A stretch of DNA of 33,135 bases from contig CAJUST010000026.1 in NCBI GenBank assembly GCA_910589105.1, forward strand, positions 1-33,135, given 5' to 3'. Made by a program: the position numbers and the translations under genes. This document shows, piece after piece, positions 7,374-15,089 of the stretch (position 1 is the stretch's first letter; each line of letters begins with the position of its first letter). Origin of the DNA: an uncultured Lachnospiraceae bacterium (GTDB lineage Bacteria > Bacillota > Clostridia > Lachnospirales > Lachnospiraceae). Below the pieces are notes generated by a model, which saw only the letters and a list, made by a program, of their open reading frames with translations, did not search any database and had not been told where the DNA came from.

Positions 7374-8257
7374 GGAAGATAAGTAAGTTTTGGCCGGCAG
7401 TTTGCATGGCGGTTTATGTGGTTTCATTGATGGGATGCGCTCGGACGGAGAGTATGGGACAATCCGGGCAGACGGCGGATACGGTGGTTTCCATTGCGGA
7501 AATTCCTGAGTATAGCGGGGAACCCTATGTCGTAATCAATGAGAACCAGCCTAATTTTTCACAAGAGGATATGACGGAAAATTCGTTTGAGCGTTATAGT
7601 GAGCTGGACGGACTGGGACGATGTGGGACGGCGTTTGCGAATATCGGACAGGATTTGATGCCAACAGAAGAACGGGGAAGCATTGGAAAAGTGAAGCCGT
7701 CGGGCTGGCAAACAGTAAAGTATGATTCGGTGGACGGCAAATATTTATATAACCGCTGCCATTTGATCGGATACCAACTGACAGCGGAAAATGCAAATGA
7801 GAAAAATTTAATTACGGGAACGCGTTATATGAATGTGGACGGTATGCTGCCTTTTGAAAATATGGTTGCAGACTATATTAAAGAAACGAACCAGCATGTT
7901 TTGTACCGCGTGACGCCTGTGTTTGAAGGAGACGGGCTTTTGGCTAAGGGGGTGCAGATGGAGGCGTTATCGGTGGAAGATGAGGGAGAAGGCATTTGCT
8001 TTCATGTGTTTGTTTATAATGCGCAGCCGGGTATTTGTCTGGATTATGCGACTGGGGAAAGCTGGCAGGACGGAAAGGAGCAGCCTTTGTCTGTTGAGGA
8101 GAAAACGGAAGGGGAAATCAGGGGAAATAAAAACTCTAAGATTTACCATTGCCCTGGCCAAGCGGCTTATGAGGAAATGGCAGATTCTAAGAATTTGGTA
8201 ATTTTTGGGTCGGAGCAGGAGGCGGCTGATGCGGGGTACCGCAAGGCAAAACGTTAG
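7370..8257 (+). CDS. DNA/RNA non-specific endonuclease, lipoprotein
   Basis: 295 residues. A basic start, hydrophobic core and lipobox LMGC with the lipidated cysteine at residue 23 mark it as a membrane-anchored surface lipoprotein. The beta-beta-alpha-metal nuclease core is at about 122-160: YNRCHLIGYQL with H131 as likely general base (DRGH in EndA/NucA becomes NRCH here), followed by AENANEKNLITGTRYMN with the metal-binding asparagine near 145-146. Streptococcal EndA-type relatives cut extracellular DNA during uptake or feeding. A role in nutrient DNA degradation, DNA uptake or phage defence is inferred. The stop codon directly abuts the stop of the convergent arsR-type gene. Confidence 0.85.
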   Translation: MRKISKFWPAVCMAVYVVSLMGCARTESMGQSGQTADTVVSIAEIPEYSGEPYVVINENQPNFSQEDMTENSFERYSELDGLGRCGTAFANIGQDLMPTEERGSIGKVKPSGWQTVKYDSVDGKYLYNRCHLIGYQLTAENANEKNLITGTRYMNVDGMLPFENMVADYIKETNQHVLYRVTPVFEGDGLLAKGVQMEALSVEDEGEGICFHVFVYNAQPGICLDYATGESWQDGKEQPLSVEEKTEGEIRGNKNSKIYHCPGQAAYEEMADSKNLVIFGSEQEAADAGYRKAKR

Positions 8258-8632
8258 TTACTTTGGGCAGGATATGTCCATGATTTTTTCAATGGTTTTA
8301 TGCAGCAGCCGGCTTTCTTCTGTGTCGGCTGCTTTATAATAAACTTCTTTCCCTTTCCGGCGGCTTGTGATTAAGCCGCTTGTTTTTAACTGGCGCAGAT
8401 GGTGGGAGATGGCGGGGCTTGTCATTTCCATAAGGGCGGACAGGTTGATAACGCATTCTTCACAATGGCATAAGAGCCAGAATAAGCGGAGGCGGCTGCT
8501 GTCGTCAAGCAGTTTGAACCTGTCTGCGGCGGCTTGGAAGGGTTCTTGTTTTTCCAGTTGTTCTTTTATGTCTTTTAAATAAGATTCTTTGTCTGATTCT
8601 CCATGGTTATGGGGTAATGTAAATTTTGGCAT
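8258..8632 (-). CDS. ArsR/SmtB family metal-sensing repressor, CadC-like
   Basis: 124 residues. A winged helix is clear: FKLLDDSSRLRLFWLL, then the recognition helix region MTSPAISHHLRQLKTSGLI and the wing RRKGKEVYYKA. The sensor helix carries Cys55, Cys57 and Cys60 in LCHCEECVI, similar to the Cys pair of CadC (Cd/Pb/Zn sensors), and a further Cys122 lies near the C terminus. Members dissociate from DNA when metal binds. It is divergent to the metal ATPase and shares the operator at 8703-8735, so it very probably represses that pump and itself. The ribosome binding site is AAGGAG. Metal specificity is inferred, not shown. Confidence 0.9.
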   Translation of the reverse strand: MPKFTLPHNHGESDKESYLKDIKEQLEKQEPFQAAADRFKLLDDSSRLRLFWLLCHCEECVINLSALMEMTSPAISHHLRQLKTSGLITSRRKGKEVYYKAADTEESRLLHKTIEKIMDISCPK

Positions 8633-8667
8633 ATTTATAAACTCCTTAAAATTTTTTTCGTTTTGGA

Positions 8668-8696
8668 TTGACAGTTGCGGTTTTGTATATTATACT
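8668..8696 (+). promoter_or_regulatory. Sigma-A promoter of the metal ATPase
   Basis: TTGACA (8668-8673) and TATACT (8691-8696) are exactly 17 bases apart, a near-consensus promoter. The -10 box is immediately followed by the palindromic operator. On the other strand TATAAT (8694-8689) with TTGTTT 17 bases upstream (8717-8712) gives an overlapping divergent promoter for the repressor gene. Confidence 0.85.
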
Positions 8697-8702
8697 ACAA
8701 AT

Positions 8703-8735
8703 AATTCAATTAAACAAATGTTTAATTGTTGAATT
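8703..8735. promoter_or_regulatory. Palindromic operator for the ArsR/CadC-type repressor
   Basis: TTAAACA (8710-8716) and TGTTTAA (8719-8725) form a perfect 7-2-7 inverted repeat. A second nested pair, AATTCAA (8703-8709) and TTGAATT (8729-8735), flanks it. The TCAA/TTGA-rich dyad matches the style of ArsR/SmtB operators. Its place over the transcription start of the pump gene and the -35 of the repressor gene explains repression of both. Confidence 0.75.
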
Positions 8736-8763
8736 AAAAATGGATTGGAAAGGGGTAATAGAT

Positions 8764-10641
8764 ATGAGTCTGAAGCAAAAAAAGATGTTGGCGCGGATTT
8801 TAGCGACAGCGGTTCTTTTTATAGGGTTGAATGTTTTGCCGATAGTTGGGGGAGTTCGTATGGGGCTTTATCTGGCAACGTATCTTTTGATTGGATATGA
8901 TATTTTGAAGAAGGCATGGAAGGGGATTTTGCATGGACAGGTGTTTGATGAAAATTTCTTGATGGCGGTTGCGACGGTAGGGGCGATTGCGCTCGCAGTT
9001 TATGAAAAGAGCGGCGATTATAATGAAGCGATTGCAGTGATGCTATTTTATCAGATTGGGGAATTGTTCCAAAGTTATGCGGTTGGGAAAAGCCGCCGGA
9101 ATATTAGCGCGCTGATGGATATCCGTCCGGATTATGCAAATGTGGAACGGAATGGAAAGCTGGAAAAAACCGATCCAGATGAGGTTTGCGTTGGAAGCGT
9201 GATTGTTGTGCAGCCGGGGGAGAAGATTCCGATTGACGGGGTGGTTTTAGAGGGAAATTCGACATTAAATACGAGCGCTTTAACGGGAGAGAGCCTTCCG
9301 CGTAAGGCGAAAGAGGGAGACGAGGCGCTTAGCGGCTGTATCAATATGACGGGTGTGTTAAAGGTACAGACGACAAAGGAATTTGAGGAATCGACTGTTT
9401 CTAAAATTTTGGAGCTTGTGGAGGATTCCGGTTCAAGAAAATCGAAGTCGGAGAATTTTATCTCGAAATTTGCAAGGGTATACACTCCGGGGGTTTGCGC
9501 CGCGGCGCTTCTTTTGGCAGTGTTGCCGCCTGTGGCTGGGCTGCTTTTGGGAAATTCTCCGGAGTGGGGCGTCTGGCTGTATCGGGCGTTGACGTTTCTT
9601 GTCATAAGTTGTCCCTGCGCGCTTGTGATTAGCATACCGCTTAGTTTTTTTGCAGGAATTGGCGGAGCGGGGAAGGAAGGGATCTTGATTAAAGGGTCGA
9701 ATTTTATGGAGACCTTGTCAAAAACGAAGATTGTTGTGTTTGATAAAACGGGAACTTTGACGCAGGGAGTGTTTGAGGTGAACGGGATTCACCATAACCA
9801 AATGGAGAAGGAGAAAGTGTTGGAGTATGCCGCGTTAGCAGAGTGTTCTTCGTCCCATCCGATTAGTTTAAGCTTAAAACGGGCTTATGGCAAAGAGATT
9901 GACCGCAGCCGCGTGACGGAAGTGGAGGAAGTCAGCGGGCATGGGGTTTTAGCAAAAATTGATGGCATAGATGTGGCGGTTGGAAATGCGAAATTGATGG
10001 AACGGCTGTCTGTCTCCTACGAAGATTGCCATTTGGACGGGACCTTGATTCATGTGGCTGTTGACGGGAAATATGCAGGACATATTTTAATTTCAGACAT
10101 GGTGAAACCATCGTCAAAAAAGGCTGTTTTGGAATTGAAACGGGCAGGCGTGAAACGGGCGGTTATGCTGACGGGAGATGCGGAATCTGTTGCGGACAAG
10201 GTTGCGGCGGAACTTGGACTAGATGAGGTGTATGCGGAATTGCTTCCGGCGGATAAGGTGGAACAAGTGGAGCGTCTGTTGGCGGGGAAAAATGAGAAGG
10301 AGAAACTTGCTTTTGTCGGAGATGGGATAAATGACGCTCCAGCGCTTACGCTGGCGGATATTGGGATCGCAATGGGGGCGATGGGATCGGATGCGGCGAT
10401 TGAAGCGGCAGATGTTGTTTTGATGGACGATGATCCAATGAAGCTTTTAAAAGGAATTTTGATTTCGAAAAAGTGCATTGCCATTGTGTATGAAAATATT
10501 GTGTTTGCGCTTGCGGTAAAGTTTGCCTGCCTTGCGCTTGGGGCGTTTGGGGTTGGTAATATGTGGCTTGCGATTTTTGCTGATGTGGGGGTGATGGTGA
10601 TTGCGGTGATCAATGCTGTGAGGGCGCTAAAAAGAGAATAG
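8764..10641 (+). CDS. cadA: Heavy-metal (Cd/Zn/Pb) translocating P1B-type ATPase
   Basis: 625 residues. The ATG at 8764 follows AAAGGGG; a longer reading from 8668 would start inside the promoter. The pump exports soft metal ions using ATP. Key motifs: actuator loop ALTGESLP, metal-channel CPC (C283-P284-C285) in transmembrane helix 6, phosphorylation site DKTGTLT (D327), the SSHPIS motif of heavy-metal ATPases, and hinge GDGINDAP (519-526). About six to eight membrane helices are expected. There is no N-terminal HMA or CxxC metal-binding domain, unlike many CadA/ZntA proteins. Regulation by the divergent CadC-like repressor supports Cd/Zn/Pb over Cu. The last codons fall within the 228-bp palindromic element. 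Confidence 0.9.
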   Translation: MSLKQKKMLARILATAVLFIGLNVLPIVGGVRMGLYLATYLLIGYDILKKAWKGILHGQVFDENFLMAVATVGAIALAVYEKSGDYNEAIAVMLFYQIGELFQSYAVGKSRRNISALMDIRPDYANVERNGKLEKTDPDEVCVGSVIVVQPGEKIPIDGVVLEGNSTLNTSALTGESLPRKAKEGDEALSGCINMTGVLKVQTTKEFEESTVSKILELVEDSGSRKSKSENFISKFARVYTPGVCAAALLLAVLPPVAGLLLGNSPEWGVWLYRALTFLVISCPCALVISIPLSFFAGIGGAGKEGILIKGSNFMETLSKTKIVVFDKTGTLTQGVFEVNGIHHNQMEKEKVLEYAALAECSSSHPISLSLKRAYGKEIDRSRVTEVEEVSGHGVLAKIDGIDVAVGNAKLMERLSVSYEDCHLDGTLIHVAVDGKYAGHILISDMVKPSSKKAVLELKRAGVKRAVMLTGDAESVADKVAAELGLDEVYAELLPADKVEQVERLLAGKNEKEKLAFVGDGINDAPALTLADIGIAMGAMGSDAAIEAADVVLMDDDPMKLLKGILISKKCIAIVYENIVFALAVKFACLALGAFGVGNMWLAIFADVGVMVIAVINAVRALKRE

Positions 10642-10854
10642 GCTGTACTTCGGGGCTTTTTCAGGGATTAAGGGTTGCTAAAGTATCTCGTTTTGGAATT
10701 GGGGACGGACGGAACCGCTCCATACACGCCGTCCATGGCGTGGATGGAGCTTCCGCGAACGTCCTGTTCGCGGATTCCTGTGTGTTTTATGAGATACTTA
10801 AGCAACCCTAAATCCCATCAAAACGCCCCGCTGTACAGTCTATTCTCTTTTTAG
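10627..10854. repeat. 228-bp imperfect palindromic element with two inner hairpins
   Basis: Long arms (10627-10689 and 10791-10854) are complementary over about 63 bases with roughly eight mismatches and one indel. The outermost 15 bases match perfectly, CTAAAAAGAGAATAG (10627-10641) against 10840-10854. The inner 101 bases hold two further hairpins: 10717-10730/10737-10750 (14 bp, one mismatch) and the perfect 9-bp 10752-10760/10766-10774. The left arm contains the last four codons and stop of the ATPase gene. No ORF is present. It could be a structured 3' UTR or RNA, a non-autonomous palindromic mobile element, or a large terminator, although no T-run follows. Confidence 0.8.
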
Positions 10855-10863
10855 CGGGGTATT

Positions 10864-10940
10864 GGCGGCGGAAGGTTGTGAATGGGATAAGGCTGGCGGC
10901 GGAAGGTTGTGAATGGGATAAGGCTGGCGGCGGAAAGGTT
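10864..10940 (+). repeat. 31-bp tandem direct repeat, about 2.5 copies
   Basis: Units 10864-10894 and 10895-10925 are identical (GGCGGCGGAAGGTTGTGAAT...AAGGCT). A third degenerate partial copy starts at 10926. The tract is strongly purine-rich on the + strand. The perfect identity suggests recent slippage duplication. Confidence 0.85.
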
Positions 10941-10974
10941 TGGGATTTTGGGGCGGTGGGTGGGAGTTTTAGGT

Positions 10975-11020
10975 AGAAAAGAGCGGCATTTGTTTTTGGG
11001 GAATTTGCCGCTCTTTTCTT
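10975..11020. terminator. Bidirectional terminator between palindromic element and nitrite/sulfite reductase gene
   Basis: A perfect 14-bp stem AGAAAAGAGCGGCA (10975-10988) pairs with 11006-11019 across a 17-base loop. The U-rich tract lies within the stem end in both directions (CTCTTTTCTT on +, and the mirror image on -). It lies 11 bases beyond the stop codon of the minus-strand reductase gene. Confidence 0.75.
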
Positions 11021-11030
11021 GGGGGAAGGA

Positions 11031-12575
11031 TTATTGGGGGAGGTTTGCGTATTTTTCTGCTAAGTTTAGGAATGTTTTGTGGTTTTCTTTGATCCATTCG
11101 GTGTAGTTTTTTTGCGCTTTTGTTGTGAGCTGTCCTAGTTCGATTAGGAATTTGGGTATGTTTTCTTCGGTTATTATGCAGATTTCTGTTCCGAAGGAGG
11201 CTTTTCCTCGTTCGGAGCATCCGCCTTCGTAGAGGGCGAGGGCGGGAAGCGGGCCGTTTGGGGTTTGTTTGACGGCGCCGCGGAAGCCTAGCGTGGCGGC
11301 TTGGTGGGTTCCGCATGATGATGGGCATCCGGAGATGTGGATTTTTGGGAGCGCGCCGTCTGCAAATTGGTATGGGCGGATTGCTTTGATGCAGGTTTTT
11401 AGGAGGGTTTGGGAGTCTCTTAGGCCTAGTTGGCAGATTCGGTTGCCGATGCAGGCGATGGAGGTTTCGAATGTTGTTTTTGCGGCGGCGTCTGTCAGTT
11501 CTATCAGGCGTTGGGCTTCTTTGGCTGTGCAGTTTATGACGTACATTCCTTCGTCTGGGGATAGACGGATTTCTGTTTCTTCCATGGGGAGTATTGCCTG
11601 ATAGAGGGACGAAAATGTCTCTGGATCGATGGTTCCGCCTATCGGGTGTATGGATACGGCGTACAGGCCGTTTTGTTTCTGGGGAATGGCTCTTTTATTT
11701 GTTATGGTTCCATCGCTTTGTTTTTGGACGGTGTATGGGCGGACGGTTTGTTTTAGGTTTTCTGTGTTTAGGGCTTCGTTTAGTTTTTCGTTGAATGCTT
11801 TTTTGTAGTTTTCAATGCCTAATGTGTCCTGCATAAACCGTGTGCGGGATTTCATGCGGTTTTTATAGTCTCCGTGTGTGAGGAAGACGTCTATCATTGC
11901 TTTGATGTAGTATAGCGTCATGTCCGGCATGATGTGTTCCGCCACGAGTACGCCCATTTTTGGGTCACGTCCCATGCCGCCGGCGCTGTAAACGTCAAAT
12001 GTCCCGTCTTTGTTTGCTGCAAATCCAAGGTCGCGGAAGGTGGCGTGGGTGACGTCGGACGGGGTGTTGGAAAAACAGATTTTTAGTTTTCTGGGGAGTT
12101 TTACTTTGCGCAGGAGCCCGATGACGTAGTCGCTTGCGGCTTTGGCATAGCCAGTGACGTCGAAATATTCGTTTGGATCTACGCCGCTTAATGGGGACAT
12201 CATTACGTTTCTCGGGTAATCTCCGCCGCCGCCCATGGTGATAATTCCGTTTGCCCATGCTTCTTCCACTAGATGGCATATGTCGTCTGGTTTTAGGTTG
12301 TGGAATTGTACGGTCTGGCAGGTCGTTAGATGAAGCAGGCCTATTTGATATTTTTGGATGCAGTCCATAATAAATTGAAGATGTTTTTTTGTGATTCTTC
12401 CGCCCCATAGCCGCAGGCGGAGCATTCCAAATTCCCCTCCCCGCTGTGCGTAGCTGCCAAATGCGCCGGATACGCGTTTGTAGTCTGCAACGGATAATTC
12501 TTTATGGTAAAATTGTTTCGTGATCGCTTGGAATGCGATCATATCTTGTTTAAATTCTTTCGCAAAATCCTGCAT
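11031..12575 (-). CDS. Siroheme/4Fe-4S nitrite or sulfite reductase
   Basis: 514 residues, the length of ferredoxin-type nitrite/sulfite reductases (NirA/Sir). The four cysteines that ligate the 4Fe-4S cluster and siroheme are present: C375 and C381 (CIGNRIC, C-X5-C) and C417 and C421 (CPSSC, C-X3-C). The N-terminal half-domain has RLRLWGGR and LTTCQTVQFHNL, and the MGGGGDYPRN loop typical of the family. The enzyme catalyses six-electron reduction of nitrite to ammonia or sulfite to sulfide. Which substrate is used cannot be decided here. No siroheme synthesis, nitrate reductase or sulfate assimilation genes lie nearby, so it is an orphan. GAAGGAGAA precedes the start. A strong hairpin lies only 24 bases upstream of the ATG. 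Confidence 0.88.
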   Translation of the reverse strand: MQDFAKEFKQDMIAFQAITKQFYHKELSVADYKRVSGAFGSYAQRGGEFGMLRLRLWGGRITKKHLQFIMDCIQKYQIGLLHLTTCQTVQFHNLKPDDICHLVEEAWANGIITMGGGGDYPRNVMMSPLSGVDPNEYFDVTGYAKAASDYVIGLLRKVKLPRKLKICFSNTPSDVTHATFRDLGFAANKDGTFDVYSAGGMGRDPKMGVLVAEHIMPDMTLYYIKAMIDVFLTHGDYKNRMKSRTRFMQDTLGIENYKKAFNEKLNEALNTENLKQTVRPYTVQKQSDGTITNKRAIPQKQNGLYAVSIHPIGGTIDPETFSSLYQAILPMEETEIRLSPDEGMYVINCTAKEAQRLIELTDAAAKTTFETSIACIGNRICQLGLRDSQTLLKTCIKAIRPYQFADGALPKIHISGCPSSCGTHQAATLGFRGAVKQTPNGPLPALALYEGGCSERGKASFGTEICIITEENIPKFLIELGQLTTKAQKNYTEWIKENHKTFLNLAEKYANLPQ

Positions 12576-12599
12576 AGTCGTTTCTCCTTCCTTACAATA

Positions 12600-12635
12600 A
12601 AAAACTGTCTTATAATTTCGTATAAGACAGTTTTT
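12600..12635. terminator. Perfect 15-bp hairpin between membrane sulfatase and reductase genes
   Basis: AAAAACTGTCTTATA (12600-12614) pairs perfectly with 12621-12635 around the six-base loop ATTTCG. On the minus strand it is followed by a T tract, so it ends the sulfatase transcript 25 bases after that stop codon. It also sits 24 bases before the reductase start codon and could act as an attenuator. Confidence 0.8.
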
Positions 12636-12659
12636 GGAGAAACAGAGAAATTTATTCTT

Positions 12660-14738
12660 TTATTCTAACATTTCCGTGTTTTGTGTGTTTGGGTCGTTGT
12701 AAAAATATTCTGGCGTACTGCGGAATACGCTGTCTCCGGAACCCATTTGGTTTACGACTACGGTATCGCCGTCCGCAATATATTCCTCGGGCACACGCAG
12801 TCTTGATCCGTTTACATAATAGGTCGGGACTTTTTCGCCGTTTACATAAACTTTGCTCCACCGCGTAAAATTCGTTCCGCTGACGCTGACATATCCGGCA
12901 AAGGAGGACGGATAGATTCCGGCAATCGAAGTTTCTTCTACGCCCATTACCAGATCTGAAGCGGGATATGGTTCCGTTCCATTATAGGCGTAGCGTTCGC
13001 CGTAAAGCAAGTCGTACTGTAAATGATTTAACCCGCTTAAATAATCTTCATTGTCGAGCAATCCTTTATCAATAGAATTTTGCTCGTATGTAAAAATCGT
13101 CCCTTCATGGATGCCAAGGTCGTTTGTCGTTTTGGCTAACAGTTCATAGGCGGCTAAGTCCGCGTCTTTTTTCTCAAGTCCGAAATTATTCCATGTGGCG
13201 TATTTCGTTAAAAATATGTTTCCTGAAGCCATGTCTTCGTCGCTTAAGTTCAGGCTTGGCAGATGGTCGCCAAAAAATACTACAATCGTTTTTTCCCCGC
13301 GTTTTTCAAGGGCGTCCGTTAAATCTCCAATAAACTTATCGACGTTGTGAAGCATATTTACATAGTATTCCCACTGGTTATTGGAAGCTTCGTCTTCTGC
13401 GCCGCTGACATAAATTTCCGGCGCGGTCAGGACTTTTTCTTTCGGATAATCGCCATGGCCGGAAACGGTTATCGTATAGACAAAATCCGGCGTATTTTTA
13501 GTGGAATCCAGAGATTTGATTGTCTCATCTATTAAAATGTCGTCCGTCGGCCAAGAGCCAAGCGGCGTATACTCTTTAATGTCCATCAGTTCTTTGCTGG
13601 TAAAGGAATCAAAGCCCATCATGGAAAACGCATTTGCCCGGCTGTAGAAGTTTCCACCGTTGTTGTGCACTACATGGGAGCCATATCCGATTTTTCCTAA
13701 ATCGGAAGCAATGCTTTCACAGTCTGTTTGTTTTAAGATTGTTTTATACGGATATTCTCCGGTTCCAAAATACCGCATACTCATGCCCGTTAAAATTTCA
13801 AACTCCGTGTTGGCGGTTCCTGCGCCTACTACAGGCACTTTCAAGTATCCGGTTGAATAGTTTTCCGTTAAGGCGCGGAAGTTTGGAATCGGGTCTTTGG
13901 AAAAGTTTAAGTAGTTGACTTCTGTCGGGTCAATAAATGATTCTAAAAGCACAGTAATGATATTAGGTTTTTCATTCTCTGCAGTCGGCTCTTTTTTTGA
14001 CTGCGCTTTTGCGGATTCTACGCTCTCTTTAGAATATTTGTCAGGTTTGCTCATGCCCCTGTCTACAACGCTGGTGGAAAAACCGTAGACGAACCCATAG
14101 TTTTCATATCCCTGCGCGATATTTGCGAAATAGGATGCTAAAATATTGGTATTCTGCGCTGCGTGTGTCGTGACCGGAACCATAAACATGCAAAGCCCGA
14201 CTAGGCAGGGCGTTAAAAATTTTCTGCGCTCTCCTTGAAATTTCGGTCCTTTAAAGAACAAGTAGATGCAAAAACCGAGAAATGCAGTGACGACGCTTAC
14301 GACAAGCGCGGCTTCCCTTGCGGTAAAGTAGTTTGTGTTCTGCATAGAAAGAAGGTCGTTAATACATTTTAAATCCGTATAGCCAAACGGCGTAACGCGG
14401 TTTGAAAGGATACAGCCGTTAATTGTGCCTAAAAACAGCCAGAATCCGCTGATTACGATCCGCCCTAACGTCCGTCTGCGGATTAAATAGACCAGAGACA
14501 GAGAAGCGAAAATTAAAAACGAGTTGTATGCGAACGCCCATGTATGTAATGCGAAAAAGCTGAGGGATTTCAGTATGGAATGTCTTGAAATGCTCTCAAT
14601 CGCAAAGCATAACAGCATGGATAACAGTGCGTGAAACAGCAGTGAGTAGCGGTTTCCGATTGTAACCATGCGGGCTATTTTATTTGGATCTATATGTATT
14701 TTTGGAATATGCGGAAAAAAATCCTTCAATTTTTTCAT
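12660..14738 (-). CDS. LTA-synthase-like membrane sulfatase (phosphoglycerol transferase) with C-terminal IPT/TIG-like domain
   Basis: 692 residues from the ATG at 14738, preceded by AGGAGG; the longer upstream reading has no ribosome binding site and was rejected. Five membrane helices are likely at about 31-50, 63-87, 93-112, 142-162 and 176-193, then an extracellular sulfatase-fold domain. Metal and catalytic motifs: ESF (E266), GAGTANTEFEIL with the nucleophile threonine near T308, VSGHGDYP, and VVFFGDHLPS. LtaS-type enzymes transfer glycerolphosphate from phosphatidylglycerol to glycolipid or glycans, building lipoteichoic-type polymers. Residues from about 605 to 690 look like an IPT/TIG Ig-like fold (GIYPSSF...VSVSGTNFT...VYVNGEKVP), an addition not present in classical LtaS. 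The exact polymer made is unknown. Confidence 0.82.
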   Translation of the reverse strand: MKKLKDFFPHIPKIHIDPNKIARMVTIGNRYSLLFHALLSMLLCFAIESISRHSILKSLSFFALHTWAFAYNSFLIFASLSLVYLIRRRTLGRIVISGFWLFLGTINGCILSNRVTPFGYTDLKCINDLLSMQNTNYFTAREAALVVSVVTAFLGFCIYLFFKGPKFQGERRKFLTPCLVGLCMFMVPVTTHAAQNTNILASYFANIAQGYENYGFVYGFSTSVVDRGMSKPDKYSKESVESAKAQSKKEPTAENEKPNIITVLLESFIDPTEVNYLNFSKDPIPNFRALTENYSTGYLKVPVVGAGTANTEFEILTGMSMRYFGTGEYPYKTILKQTDCESIASDLGKIGYGSHVVHNNGGNFYSRANAFSMMGFDSFTSKELMDIKEYTPLGSWPTDDILIDETIKSLDSTKNTPDFVYTITVSGHGDYPKEKVLTAPEIYVSGAEDEASNNQWEYYVNMLHNVDKFIGDLTDALEKRGEKTIVVFFGDHLPSLNLSDEDMASGNIFLTKYATWNNFGLEKKDADLAAYELLAKTTNDLGIHEGTIFTYEQNSIDKGLLDNEDYLSGLNHLQYDLLYGERYAYNGTEPYPASDLVMGVEETSIAGIYPSSFAGYVSVSGTNFTRWSKVYVNGEKVPTYYVNGSRLRVPEEYIADGDTVVVNQMGSGDSVFRSTPEYFYNDPNTQNTEMLE

Positions 14739-15089
14739 AGTAGTTCCTCCTGTGAATTTAAGTGGCATGATGTAAGTAAATCCAGTTATGTCCGTCGCGT
14801 ATAAAAGAATATACCGTAAAAAGTTAAAAATCAAGGGAAAACTTCTATAAAAATTTCTTAAGAAATATAAGAAAAAGCATTCAATATAAATAAAATATGT
14901 TCGTTTTGTGAAAATGAGAAGCAATAATTGAAAAAAATTTTGGAAAGTTTTTTTAGGCAATGCCAACATATGGCGGCGGCTGGGAAAAATAAGCCGGATT
15001 TGTTTGGCGCTTGTCCTTTTAAGTAGAGTGTGCTAGAATATGGGGAGTATTGGCAATTACGGAACGATATAGAAAGGCAGGTGGATTTA
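14739..15089. other. Divergent promoter region
   Basis: 351 bases between the minus-strand sulfatase and plus-strand phosphatase genes. The + promoter is at 15011-15039. For the minus gene a TATATT box near 14809-14814 has only a weakly placed TTGATT upstream (15-base gap), so it is not called. The middle (14820-14940) is A/T-rich without an ORF. Confidence 0.5.
15011..15039 (+). promoter_or_regulatory. Promoter of the stp-stk-rsgA-rpe-thiN operon
   Basis: TTGTCC (15011-15016) and TAGAAT (15034-15039) are 17 bases apart, and TGC directly before the -10 gives an extended -10 element. Transcription would begin near 15046, ahead of the phosphatase ATG at 15090. Confidence 0.65.

Noticed and set aside
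8668..8763. N-terminal extension of the metal ATPase from a TTG start
   Set aside because: The TTG is the -35 box of a near-perfect promoter and the stretch contains the operator. ATG 8764 has a Shine-Dalgarno.
10050..10613. 187-codon minus-strand ORF opposite the metal ATPase
   Set aside because: Low-complexity Ser/Ala/Thr product caused by codon bias of the real gene.
14739..14969. 77-residue N-terminal extension of the membrane sulfatase
   Set aside because: No ribosome binding site at 14969, whereas ATG 14738 follows AGGAGG. The extension is AT-rich intergenic sequence.
15030..15089. GTG start for the phosphatase at 15030
   Set aside because: It lies inside the 15011-15039 promoter. 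ATG 15090 has AGGTGG and gives the normal family length.
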